From assembly GCA_024449915.1 (NCBI GenBank), contig JAMZAV010000024.1:620001-684000 (forward strand): a stretch of 64,000 nt of DNA. The letters are read 5' to 3'. The notes under the pieces are model-generated. The model ran no database searches, had not been told where the DNA came from, and saw only the letters and a list, made by a program, of their open reading frames with translations. The position numbers and the translations under genes were made by a program. Shown here piece by piece: positions 1 through 11,759 of the stretch. The stretch's first letter is position 1; each line of letters begins with the position of its first letter. The stretch is from Sweltsa coloradensis. Its lineage: Eukaryota > Arthropoda > Insecta > Plecoptera > Chloroperlidae.

Positions 1-1816
1 TTGTTTGTTACAAATATTACGCTGCTGTTGAGTTCTTGTAATAAGTTTGAATTTTTTTAAGAAAATGATAACGAAGTTCGTTTAAATGTTCAAAATAAAT
101 TAAATATCAGTTTTTACACATTGTGCCAAAATGGTTGAATGAAAATGGAAGAACTAGTTATTCCAATTATTGTAACAAATTAGGTATATTCGAATATACA
201 TGTATACACATATTGTAGTTGTATACCGGCGGAAGAAAAAAATCGTGCAATGCAAGATATTGACGAGAAAACATAAACACGTATTTCAGTATTTAGACTA
301 GAGTATGCGTTACAAATATAAACAAAACTGAGTCTTTCAACCCAAAATTATGAACATGAATGTGTCCAGGATACATAATTTAATTCACTATAATCATACA
401 TATTGGTCTTCGACTCAACCAAAAAATAGATAGATATTGTTTTGTCATTGTCAGATAATCATAATTTTTAGACAATATCCGTTGTTTTGACAAACTAATA
501 TTTATGAAAGATTTAATTATGCGTATAGATCCGTATATAGATAATAAGGTGTAATTATATTTTATATACGAGCTCGGTTCGTCGGAACTCGGAATTCTTA
601 CAAATTGTCACGAGATAATTACAAGTCCTGTGTGTGGCATAGATCTATTTTGTTTTAATTCTTGCAAGTGTAATTTTTTATATTAGAACCGTCTTAGCAA
701 CGACGCACATAAGAAATCTTAGACTTAAATGTCCCCCAGAGAAAATAAGTTCGTATTCCAAACTGGGTAGATAAATCAACATACATTTATTAATTTTATC
801 TCATACATTCTATGCATTTTCACAATAAGACACAATTCCTTTTCAGTTTGTGTATTGAACAATGCTATAAGTTAGCTAGATTATATATCTTGTAGCACTG
901 CTCGCTACCGTGCACAGGCACACCACTCTCAATCAATATGTGCATTAAACAGATAGCAATTCGAGGGGCGTTATATATGTAGATTAGTGAGCGAGCCGCA
1001 TATTTGACAGCATTTCTAGGTCTGTTATTTCCAGTGTAATAACCTAAAGATCGTGATGAGTTGATAAAGACTTAAAAATGCGCATCTCTCGTAAACTAAT
1101 CAGAAATTGTGCATTTTAATGCTAGAAATAAAGTGGGGGCAGGGTGACAATTTCTCGAAATCTCAAAGTTAACGACAACAATAACGTACGGTGTTTATTC
1201 GCTCTGCGGTATATAGGCAGGCTGCGTTGGAATGAAAAGCTGATACTGTTTTATTTGTTCATTTCCGGTGTAGTGTCGTTGAGATGTCATAGCAAGATGG
1301 AGGCCCTGCCTGCTGGGAGGTTTTTAACACAAACTTGCGGCTTCAATGGGAGATAAAGAAACATTAAAGCTCACTCGGATTTTCCAATCAGATAAAGAAA
1401 ACAACTCCCATCTTCAATTATTAATCGTAAAATATATACTTGATTCGTTCTAAGAGTGGCATTTGATTAGTTCCCCGCGCACATCATAGCGCGCTCCAGG
1501 TGCCCCGAGAACGAGTGACTCACTCCTTGTTCTGCTAGATTTTACTTGTGGCAGTCACACAAATTATTATATCATTCCCGTAACAGTGTTTCATCAGTGT
1601 ATTTGCTCCCTTCTAATCATAATTTCAATAAAGAATTTAATTATTATTTATGTCCACTGACACGTACATATAGTACATTATATGGGCACTTATACATGTA
1701 ACCTGACAGTTACAACAAAACAATACAAAAACCCAAACTCATTATACTAATTTTCGTAAATATGATTAACAAATGCATTCACAAACCTAGCTATACTGTA
1801 TATTTCAAAGTTGCAT
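1..1816. other. AT-rich non-coding stretch
   Basis: I see nothing gene-like here. Open frames are short and have no coding character. No splice-framed exon, long inverted repeat or tandem array was noticed. Confidence 0.5.
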
Positions 1817-2163
1817 CCCCTACCCGGCACCTCCACCAAAAACCTAAATTTTATTTGTGTATTATTCGACAAACTATCGCTTAAGTAGCTTTTCTCCCCA
1901 TTTTATGCACAAATTAGTCAACGAAGCTCCCCCACAAGCATTACTTCTCACGTGTGTCTCGTCTCACGATAAAAACAGTACACGGCCACCGATTAACATG
2001 CGTTTTTTAGTTTCAACAAGGATGATAGAGAATGTTTTGGGAGACCCGGCACCTCCACCAAGAATTTCAATTTTATTAATTTTGTGTGTTCTTCTTCGAC
2101 AATCTGCTGATAAAGAAGCTTTTCTCCCTATTTTCGATACTCCCATACCTCTGCTTGTGTTCA
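1817..2163 (+). repeat. GGCACC dispersed repeat, two adjacent partial copies
   Basis: Two fragments of the same dispersed repeat lie head to tail. The first (about 1817-1910) has only the right half, with the core CCCGGCACCTCCACCA, the block TTCGACAAACT and the segment ending in CTCCCC. The second (about 1951-2163) has the left module (CGTCTCACGATAAAAAC, then CCGATTAACATG and CAACAAGGATGATA) followed by the same right module, with TTCTTCTTCGACAATCTG and AAGCTTTTCTCCCTATTTT. Open frames across these copies are by-products of the repeat. The repeat class is not known to me; no terminal inverted repeat or RNA polymerase III box was recognised. Confidence 0.7.
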
Positions 2164-2209
2164 ATCTATGATTTCCACGCCAATGATTTTCTCCCAAACT
2201 CTCTAACAA

Positions 2210-2880
2210 GTTGTGTTTCTTTGTTCAGTGTCTCCACATAATGTTTTCCAAACCATAGATAACTAACTTAGTATTTAGTGTGCTTACAGTTACACCCCAA
2301 CTGATCATGTCTCAACTGAGATCCTAACACACAAGGCACACCAACGAATCTTCATTTACGTCTACGTATAATCGCAAGTGTAGCCTAGGCCTACAGTACG
2401 TAATTTTTTTATATTAAAGTTAAAGGTAAATAAATCATAGTTATAGTATAGTATAACGTTAAACCAATCTTTGGTTAAACGCTGTAGAAAATATAGTAAT
2501 AAGAAGTGTTTTTTTAGTGAGTAGTAGTAAATTAAATAGTAACTTTAATGGAAACTGGTTTGCATTTGTTCATGTATTAATATAAAAATCATTATGTATA
2601 ACCACAGATAATAGGCTGGTATAATTATAGATATATGCATTGAAATAATAAGTTATTTTGTTAATGATTGATCTTTTAAGCGCAATCTTAAAGCAGTAGT
2701 AGTAGTTTGTGTATCTAAACTGTTTGGTATTTGGGACTAGGGGTAGTCCTACATTCTCCGGTCTTTCTGATGGTGATGTGACATTTCTTAGCTATAGGAT
2801 AGCTTTCAGCGCTCACGACGCGGGATCTTGCAGATGAATGCAATATATATATATACTCAGTCCTATAGCATGGAGACAGT
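2210..2880. other. AT-rich non-coding stretch
   Basis: Nothing recognised apart from a short AT run near 2846-2856. Confidence 0.45.
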
Positions 2881-2892
2881 GATTTGGGAGGC

Positions 2893-2993
2893 GGGGGGGG
2901 GGGGGGGGGGGTATCGAAACCAAAAGGCATTATTACACTGTTTGTTTGTTATCTACTCCAAGAGGGGTTTGAGCGGAGAGAGGGGGGGGGGGG
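2893..2993. repeat. Two long G tracts
   Basis: An uninterrupted run of about 19 G (2893-2911) and a second of about 12 G (2982-2993). Apparent glycine-rich or proline-rich open frames over this stretch are translations of the homopolymer and should not be taken as genes. Confidence 0.85.
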
Positions 2994-3002
2994 TTATCTC
3001 GC

Positions 3003-4144
3003 ATTGAGGGCGCCAAGCTTATCGAGAAATTATTGTTTAATATGTCATCTTGACATTTCCTTCTTTGACACCAAACTTTTGCAAATGTATAGAAAATTTT
3101 GAGCTAAGATAAACCAAGTTGTTCCAAACCCGCCACTCGCAAGTCTAAGTTGTTATCAAATGGAAGGAGGCTAAGACAAGACAGCGGAGAACAAATGACA
3201 AGTGACAAGTATTGCACACAGTGACACCTGTCGCCCACGTTGCAAACTAAGCTCACGATAATAATCTCTTACTTTTATGTTTATTTTACTTGGCTAAAAG
3301 TTTAAAATAAGTTTGCTCCTTAAACCTTAAAACACGTCCAACAAAAGGAGCAATTAACGAATATTGTCTGACGTCTCTTCAAGCATTATCGCATTATACT
3401 AGGAATATGTTAATAGCTTCTCAATATTATAAAACCTTTTGATATCTACCTGTTAAATTACTCTGATATAAACTAAAAATATTAATAATTTATGTTCGAC
3501 TGCAGGATAGCGCAAATTATTGATTGCAGGATTTACATCAAAGTCAATAATTATCGACTGAATGAGACGCTTTAGGACAACCTCAAAACCTTTTGACTGT
3601 GTGGGTGGTAAATGAGTCAATTCATATGTGTATTTATTTGTCAGTTGGACCAATTAAGTAAAGTTAGATTGTAATTAGAGGAAAATGGAAAATAAGCTTT
3701 TGAAAACACACGATTCCCATTGTCTTTTGTAACAATTGTCAGATACAATGCAAACCAAATCGTAATGAACATAAAATTTGTATGTAAACATTAACGCACT
3801 ACCTTTATCAAGTGTAATAGTTTTATAATCCATTAGATAACAATTACAATTATTCGAAAATTTGAACGTGTTTATAACGAGGAAGGATTTTATGATAAAG
3901 CAAAATCACTTTCTTATATTTCACGAGTACCCTTAAAATAAAACTCAAAAAATGATAATTAATTAGCTAATTCAAATAGGAACCATGGTTTGATACACAT
4001 TTAAAAATGCATTTACAATTTTAAATTTCTCGGGGTAAACCGGCCCGGGATGCAATACATACTTCAGGTATCTACCTAGGTATTTTGTAATTTCGACCAA
4101 TTAATTTGATAGTAATGTCCCAGGGCTATGGAGGACTACTTACT
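3003..4144. other. AT-rich non-coding stretch
   Basis: No gene, tandem array or recognisable mobile element seen. Confidence 0.45.
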
Positions 4145-4220
4145 GACGATAACCTCGGTAGCGTGACTCGAACCCGAATCAGAGTCCCGCTCGTAACACA
4201 GGAGTCACCACTTCGGTATC
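4145..4220 (-). repeat. tRNA-like SINE head
   Basis: Read on the minus strand, this holds a B-box-like GGTTCGAGTCACGC preceded by GCGGGACTCTGATTCG. That block recurs in other SINE heads of this window (for example 54649-54702). The A-box region lies in the part nearer 4220 and is weak. It is best read as a diverged tRNA-derived SINE, not a functional tRNA, because acceptor-stem pairing is not evident. Confidence 0.55.
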
Positions 4221-6040
4221 AAACTCATCAGTTATAAGATGAGGTGCCTCGAGCATAGAAACATTCTAATCATGTCGCAAAATTATGACATATATTTGAT
4301 GATTGTCACTGAATTAACACAGCGATTTGGCAGACTATTCTGTATATAGGATCGCGGGAAGGTTTGGGGGGGTTGTGTAATAAAATCACCCTTCGTTTAT
4401 TAGTTCAAAGAGATTTTGGGTAGGGGATGTATCGCATTGTGTAAGGGTGAAATTCTTGGATGGGAAAGGGGGTGGGGGCTAAATCCAGCGTAAAATCGTA
4501 TTAGCTTTGGTTCACGAATAAGAAGAAGGCGTCTACGTCTTAACATTAAGTACAAGGGAGAATTAAAACTTTACACTAACAGGAATTAGTGTAAGAAGAT
4601 TTTAGCTACCTTCAAACCCAATGTACAATCCTAGGTTCATTAAGAGCAGACCTTCAATAGTTGAGCATTAAGATCGCATTTAGTTTATCTTCAGCGAGTA
4701 GGCTTCCTACATAATACATAACCTAACCTTATTGACGCCCACGAATACAGACATTACATTAACGTTAGCTGCAACAAATGTATTATATAAGGTCAATACA
4801 TTAAATCAGAAACACACTTTAATTCATAACAGTAGTTGTAATTACAGATATTGCCCACTATTTCAAGTTCATATCTTGTAAAATAATCTTGTAAGAACTG
4901 CACACTTGCTATTGAACTGGGGCCACCAATGCCACCAGTGTGTTGAAATAATATATATATATTAGGTACCTACTGCTACAATAGTCACAATTAGTTTTCG
5001 TGTACAACATAGTATTTATCGAAAATATAATTCAAATTTACCTTTAATAACCAACTGTGCGGCCTCTGCGCACCACACACAACCGAATTACTATGAATAC
5101 ATCTATTCATCCGTCCGTTTAAAGCCTGTCGTATCCATTTATAAAAATTGATATATCAAGGTAGAATTATTTTCAAAATGTTTAATTTATTTTAAACTGT
5201 AAAAATTCAAGCGATGGTTTATATTTGGTAATGTTCGTGATGAAAACAGGAGGTCCTATGTTGGTTGTATGCGGTTGTCCCAGTGAGCGGGGGGGGGGGG
5301 GGGGGTTGATCTAAGCGCGGTCTTATGGTAATAACAGGAACTAACACGCAGTAAAGAACAAGCACGACTCGATAGGGAACTGGGCGCGTTCACGCTACAG
5401 CTTTATTCAGAGTTTAATCCGCGAGAAAAAACACCACAGTACCTCGGCAGCCTATCCTCACCATCTTCCAAGAACTTCCAAGGACCTAATAGTAATATAC
5501 AATTAACATCCCTGGGAAGTTGAACACCCTTCACCTAAACGTATTAGCAGTGATTTAGGGTGCTATACTTGGATGACGATGAGCAACGGGCTGTTAACGC
5601 ACGAGATGGCTGGTGGCTGGTACCACCACCTATATCCTGGACGTATGTGGTTACAAGTTGTCAAAGTAAAATATATATATATATATATATATATAGTTGT
5701 TCTGGGTACTTTAAAACAATGAGTTTTTCTGGATAGTTCGAGATATTTCGTGAACACCTAACAGCTCATACAAATATGTTATGCTTTCATTACAATTGGC
5801 GATGTCATTGATAATACATAAAATATACCATGAATATTGAGCAAAATATTTTATTAACAAATAGGAAATAAAGTAATTTTTAAATTGCTTAATTGAATTG
5901 AATTTGTGTTTTAAAATTTGAATAGAATAAAGGAATTTTGGGGAAGCATAGTTGAAACTTTAGTTGATTTAAGAACCACGAGTTTGTGAGTACCCAAACC
6001 AGAGAGCGAAGCTTGTTGTTATTGTCCTCGCATGTTCTAG
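4221..6040. other. AT-rich non-coding stretch with G and TA tracts
   Basis: Contains a run of about 17 G (5289-5305) and a (TA)n run (5671-5694). No gene seen. Confidence 0.5.
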
Positions 6041-6044
6041 CCTT

Positions 6045-6360
6045 GACTTATGATGGAGGTGCCGGGCACATCGAGATTCAAACTTTCTGGAGTTCCCCAC
6101 TTGTTCCACCGTTCATGAGTGGTGGAGGTGCCGCCGAATATTTTGAATTTGTGGGGAGCACTATCTCTGCCTCCCCCGCCATCCCCCTAACCCCTAGGGT
6201 CGTCAGAGAGCCCTGTATATCCTCGTTGTTGAAGGCAATGTCAACGAATAACCGCATGTCAATCGGAGGGCATGTTCGGCTTTTGTCGTGAGACGTTGGG
6301 TTGGACGTACGGATGGACAGAAATGCGATGCATATAGAAGAGCTTTGCGTTTGTGTTTAC
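6045..6360 (-). repeat. GGCACC dispersed repeat, reverse copy
   Basis: The reverse orientation of the repeat at 1951-2163. GGAGGTGCCGGGCAC and a second GTGGTGGAGGTGCCG mark the core, and GCATGTCAATCGGAGGGCAT followed by GTCGTGAGACG marks the left module. The core occurs twice, so the copy is rearranged or nested. The open frames over it follow the repeat and show no protein family. Confidence 0.65.
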
Positions 6361-6369
6361 TTTATCACA

Positions 6370-7147
6370 TTGTTTCATCTCAGTCATTGGAATCTTTCCA
6401 AGAGAACAATTTTCCAACGCTTAAACAATACTTTCCGGAACGAAGTGGAATCGCTTATTTTTTCACTGTATACTTTCTGTAATTGATATAAATATAACTT
6501 ACTTTTTGAATTCTAATAACATTAACGTGTTCTTAACCACTGCCACTTTTGAGAATATAAGCTGTCAAACGGGATCGAGTATTTAGTCATGTGCCACGCA
6601 TACTTGCACATTGTTTCTTTGCCAGGGTTGCATTGCACAACCTTTCTGTAGTGTCCTTCTTTTCAACACGTATCTCCATCACCTGGACATTAGCTGTCAG
6701 TGTCACTGATTTGCACCATATCTTGTTGGTAGATTATTTTAATACATACCTAATTTTTACTTACTTATGTAATATTAGATTGTATCTACCCCGGGTTTGA
6801 ATGCAACTGCCAGTGTTATTAGGTTGCAGATAGTTAAAATAACAAATCCCCCCCTGAATCGTCCTGAAGCCTCGACATGTACACAAGGGGGCACGCACCC
6901 TAACAAAATCATTCAAATGTTCATCTCATACTTTCCATGGTCCCCGGTGTACGTCTCGGTAGCGATTTAATGAATAGCTTTTCTGAGTTGGTTTTAATAA
7001 ATCCGATGAGGGCGCGGCTTAAAGTTCTTAAGGTAAAGAAAGAGTACTCTTGTTCTCTAAGTACTAGACAATCCTCATGTAATGCCCGCTCTCTAAGAGT
7101 CACTCCCGCTTTGTCTCTTTACCCTGACAACCAGCTCCACAGCATAA
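6370..7147. other. Non-coding stretch with one short unplaced open frame
   Basis: No convincing gene. On the minus strand, from about 6730 down to 6584, there is a 48-codon open frame with even codon composition. It has no recognisable motif and no good flanking splice sites, so I leave it unannotated. Confidence 0.35.
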
Positions 7148-7226
7148 ACCGATAGAGGTGGGCAGAAGCTACTCTAGAGACTCTTATTCGCGAGGCCACC
7201 GGGTCGATTAAAACTACCGGCAATCC
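7148..7226 (+). repeat. tRNA-like SINE head
   Basis: Begins ACCGATAGAGGT, continues through GACTCTTATTCGCGAGG, and ends with a B-box-like GGGTCGATTA and the tail ACTACCGGCAATCC. The same start and end occur on the minus strand at 62427-62505, so this is one SINE family. No intact tRNA cloverleaf was found. Confidence 0.6.
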
Positions 7227-7344
7227 TGTACTTGACGGGTTATTGAAAGTTTCTGTTAGTCATGGTGAATGGTGAGGCTAGTATACTTACAGTCTATGGC
7301 CATTACTTTCCAACTACTAGGGAGCACAGCTCCACTATATATGC

Positions 7345-7490
7345 ATCATTTCACGCTCTACCATCCACTCACGACTCCCGATTCACATCTTTTTATATTG
7401 CCCTTCAACAAAGATGATACAGAATTTTTGAAACTTTATTGTGACCCTCTTGGTCAGAGGGACCGGACTAACCTCTTTAAAAAGCCTCAG
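7345..7490 (+). repeat. GGCACC dispersed repeat, partial copy
   Basis: Carries only the middle module: TTGCCCTTCAACAAAGATGA, then ATACAGAATTTTTGAAAC and the GTGACCCTCTTGG block. The C-tract and the GGCACC core are missing or diverged. Confidence 0.5.
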
Positions 7491-7499
7491 CCAAAATGA

Positions 7500-8180
7500 T
7501 TTTAATTTCGATAAAATTTTCTGTGTACTCGGTACCCCCACTACGAGGTTTCAATGTAAAATAATATTAATACTTTTAAATTCTAGCGTGGCATGCAATC
7601 AGTACAATACATTGCACATTATAAACATCAATACGACACTTGTTAAATACCTAGGAGAATATGCTTCACTGCTTTTATGCAAGTAGTGAGAAACTTCTAG
7701 CTAATTGCGTCTTAATTAAAAGCATTTTTTATTTACATTTATATTTCACATTACACATACGATTTAATTAAACGAATGTACTCCCGTATTTTGTATCATT
7801 TCCATTATTCAGATGTCTATGTCTTATTTATAGTGACTTTTTAAAATAATCTTCTTATTATCCATGTCGACATTCCATCTGTACGATATTACTATATTAC
7901 TAACCTAGACACAGATTTTCTTTGTTTATATAGGTCATACGCTATACTTTTAATGAGTACAACTTCCTATGTCAATCGCTGACTGATAAAACAAAATGAA
8001 CGCATGAACGCTATTTACTTAGTTTTTTGTTTTACAAATTATTCAGAAACTTTAATTGATATAATACTTTGTTAATGGAAGTAAATAAACAAGCATAGAA
8101 TCGGAATTATCCAAATTGGAGAACGAAGATAATTTTATCGAAGAAGGACAAACAAATCATGTCTTCCACTGTTGATCTAC
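7500..8180. other. AT-rich non-coding stretch
   Basis: Nothing recognised. Confidence 0.45.
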
Positions 8181-8680
8181 TTTGGTGGAAGTGCCAGATT
8201 CCAAACAATATCCCCTTTTGAGTGAGACTATCCTCATCTCTGTGACCCCAGAGTCACGGACACAGCATGTTGGTAGTGCCGGATTCCAAACTATCCCCTT
8301 TTGAGTGAGACTATCCTCATCTCTGTGACCCCAGAGTCACGGACACAGTTTGGTGGAGGTGCCAGATTCCAAACTATCCCCTTTTGAGTGAGACTATCCT
8401 CATCTCTGTGACCCCAGAGTCACGGACACAGTTTGGTGGTGGTGCCGGATTCCAAACTATCCCCTTTTGAGTGAGACTATCCTCATCTCTGTGACCCCAG
8501 AGTCACGAAAACAGTTTGGTGGTGGTGCCGGATTCCAAACTATCCCCTTTTGAGTGAGACTATCCTCATCTCTGTGACCCCAGAGTCACGGACACAGTTT
8601 GGTGGTGGTGCCGGATTCCAAACTATCCCCTTTTGAGTGAGACTATCCTCATCTCTGTGACCCCCGAGTCACGGACACAT
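8181..8680. repeat. 83-base tandem satellite, six units
   Basis: Units begin near 8181, 8266, 8349, 8432, 8515 and 8598. The spacing is 83 bases, except for the first unit, which carries a 2-base insertion. Each unit holds TTTGGTGGNGGTGCC, the block CCCCTTTTGAGTGAGACT, and a hairpin-prone GTGACCCCAGAGTCAC flanked by CTGTG and CACAG further out. The units are almost identical, so the array is young or homogenised. The GGTGGAGGTGCC part matches the reverse of the GGCACC repeat core, so the satellite probably grew from part of that element. Confidence 0.92.
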
Positions 8681-8689
8681 TCTGTATAA

Positions 8690-11130
8690 TTCGGGTTGAA
8701 GGACAACGTCATGGTCGGTGGACATAGAGTGAAGTCCACACATACATCAACTTCTGCGTGTGAGTGTACTCTGTTTGCTTGGCAGTCAGTGTAGCTTAGA
8801 CCGGGCCGGCGAGGTGTATCCTGCCCTGTCCGTCTCTTTAGCCAGACAACACAGGCTGCACTCGGCTTACCTGAGATTAGTTTTAACATCAGCTTGGAAA
8901 GCTACAATACCGGGGTATCTGCTCATTTCCATGCGAGTTATGGGAATTAATTGGGCTATGGGAATTAAATTAATTAGGTTATCACTTAACGGTCCATGTC
9001 GCTCTCTGAGACTAACGTTTGAAACATTGCGCTTGCTTTAAGTACTATCACAACTTATTCAATCAGGAAGTGTAGAAAATGGTAATACAATTTTTTAATT
9101 AGAATAATTTTGAATTATTTTTGATTGGTAATAATCGAGAATCGAAGATTTTGATGGAGAATAATTTGTGGTTGTCTTGACAATTGGTCGATGGTTAATG
9201 ATCGATGGTACTCTTTCGAACACACACATCGAACGGCGCAGGACACCCTCCCTAAATGTTGTGAGGTCAATTAGCCCCTAGTGACAAATCTAAACGCTTG
9301 CTAGCCTGGAAGTTATATAATTCAAGTAGAGCATCGCTTATACCCGAGACTCTTTCTTCGGAAAGTCGCTGCTTCGACCCCTTCCACCAGCAACCACGAC
9401 TCAAGTTTTCAAAGATTTCCTGAGTCATATCCTGACTCTGCCATCAGTTATACTCTGGTTCATCCACCACTCTTCTTACACACATCACTCATCATATCTA
9501 TGCAGCACCTATCGCAAATGAGCAACACGTGCATGTTTTAGCGCATTGGCAACACACAGTATTTTTTAATAGAGATCCGTCCTGTACCATATTCCGGTGT
9601 CGAGTGTTCGAATTCGATTTGAAATGACCTCACCTCGAAGTAAAGAAGCTTTATCTCACCTTGTAGGTTGAGTTGAGCTAGATTCACCAATAAATCCCTT
9701 GGTTTAGCATTAATCCCATTAGCTCCTGCAGTCCGCCCCTGCTTAGTAGGGCCCGACCGTTCGGGCTTAGCTCTCAACAATATGATATCAAACAAAGCGC
9801 AGTGCATGCTACAAGACAGACAAGCGAAGGTGAAAGCACCATTTACTGTTCGTTCCATATTCCCTTATCATTAACACCCTATTGAAATTGGGCCAGACGC
9901 TTTTGTTTTTCCGCTGAGCCGTTCTGAAATAAAACAACGATAATAGTGGATTTATATTTTCAGTCTGTTGTTTTGAATCGAAAACGATTAGAAAATACGA
10001 CTGGTTGACTGTAAGCATGGCAACAAGGGATGATAATTATAGTTGCAACAAGCGCGGGCCGGTACGGAGCGCGAAGCTACGAAGAGAGCTAACAACTGAA
10101 ACTTGGTTTGCCGGGTTCTACAACATCGCACCCACTAAAACCATTCTGCCCATCCTTGTTGTTGGTAAACTTTTTAATAATTAATAACACAGTCACACAC
10201 AACTCGTCCTCTAATTCACGGACTGCCGTCCGGGCGTGTTTGGTATCAGGCCCCAAGCTGAGGAAGGTGTTGACAATTGACATACTCTCGAAACACCCTC
10301 TTTGCAATAAACATGACATAAGAACATGGTGTTTTAATTAAGAGTAGTAAATTATAATAATTTTAAAAATTATTATTGCAATAAACATTATTGTAGTTGG
10401 ATAGCAGTTTACTTGTTTTCTTATTACAAAAATACGAAATCCTTCTGGTGCAGTTGATGGCTGCAGTGGTAAAAAAACGACGAGTTATAGTAAGACGCAG
10501 TTAATTCAATATCGAAGGTCCGGGAAATACAATATATGTAACTACAAAATTTGTTTTCTTAGTTTTAAATTGGTAAATTTTATTCACAACCATTTGATAT
10601 TACCGTTTTACTATTTCATTAATCATAGAATATGTTATTACATTTTTAGAAATAACAATAGCAATTATGGAACCGTGCGTTGCCTTCAGCTCACGCGGAT
10701 TGGAGATTATAATACCTAATTCACAATTCGATATTTTACTATTTTTTTTTCAATTTTATGGTGAGAACGTGCTAAATATTTAATCTTCTCGTTAAACTGA
10801 CTATAAACCTTTTTGATTGTTTTTATAGCGTTATTAAGGGATTAACGGATCTCTAAATGTAAAATATATTTTCATCAATAATCGTGTTGCATTGAAGTGA
10901 CCGCGTATGGTTTGCAATGTCGAATGGTTTATAATAAGTGGAACGAGCAGTGTAAGTGATCATTATGGGCATTATGGCATTTATTTAATATATTTTTCAC
11001 GTTAAAATTAAAAAGCTATTTCAGCTAGAATATGTTTACAACTAGAAATGAATTTTAAAATCTTTTATAAAACTCCTTGTTTGTAATTTAACTGCTAAAA
11101 TTGTCCCTTAAAAATTTGCAAGTAAACCTT
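8690..11130. other. Non-coding stretch
   Basis: No gene recognised. A segment near 9120-9220 is rich in degenerate ATCGA-type words. A possible 49-base splice-framed block at 9963-10011 was considered and not accepted. Confidence 0.4.
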
Positions 11131-11139
11131 TTGCATCAT

Positions 11140-11270
11140 TCTTGGTGAAGGGCAATGCCAACAAAAACAGCATGTCAATCGGAGGTCATGTTCGGTTTTA
11201 ATCGTGAGACTGACACACGCACAGACGGACGGACAGAAAAGTGATGTTTATAGGGGGGCTTTTCTCACTG
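11140..11270 (-). repeat. GGCACC dispersed repeat, left module
   Basis: A reverse copy of the left half: GAAGGGCAATGCCAAC, GCATGTCAATCGGAGGTCAT, TAATCGTGAGACTGAC and an ACAGACGGACGG block. The right half is absent. Confidence 0.65.
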
Positions 11271-11389
11271 ATAATAGTTCTGAATAGGCTAATAATATGC
11301 ACCATGAACTGGACAAGGTTTGTCCCAGACTACAGCATTGATGAACAGTGAATCTTTTCCTCATTATCTATTTTTAGGGATTGATGCTC

Positions 11390-11745
11390 AACATCACTTT
11401 GCTTTCCGTCCGTCTGTCTGTCAACGCGTGTCACGTCTCACGATAAACTCGACGTCCGTTTGGTTTACGTTGGTTTGTTGTTAGCCTTGCCCTTCAACAT
11501 CCTGGGGGTGAGGGAAGTGGCTAGCCCCCCCCCCCCAGAATGTTTGAAAATTAATGACCCTGATTACTGGACACGTGAACAGGCAACGAACCTTTTTCTA
11601 ATACTAAGCCTACCCGGCACCTCCACCAAAATGATCAACGCACGTCGAATTATTTTAACGTTGTATTCTTCTTCGACTATGTGTTGATTAAGTAGCTTCG
11701 ATCCCTCTTTTGAATACTCGTGTACCCGTGCTGGTTTATTATTAT
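11390..11745 (+). repeat. GGCACC dispersed repeat, near-complete copy
   Basis: The best full-length copy seen. Order: a CCGTCCGTCTGTCTGTC block, CACGTCTCACGATAAA, CCCTTCAACATCCTGG, GGTGAGGGAAGTGGCTAG, a C run of about 13 (11525-11537), CAGAATGTTTGAAAATTAAT, the core CCCGGCACCTCCACCA, TTCTTCTTCGACTATGTG, and a right end with CTTCGATCCCTCTTTTG. Length is about 355 bases. No inverted termini are obvious. Apparent proteins across it are not real genes. Confidence 0.75.
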
Positions 11746-11759
11746 GATACACCCCCAGA

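Noticed and set aside
1857..2171. 104-codon open frame
   Set aside because: It lies wholly in two copies of the GGCACC dispersed repeat, and other copies are not open.
2884..3102. Glycine-rich open frame and its proline-rich antisense
   Set aside because: Caused by long G homopolymers.
9963..10011. 49-base block between TTTTCAG and GTAAGC
   Set aside because: The pyrimidine tract is poor, the exon would be very short, and there is no partner exon.
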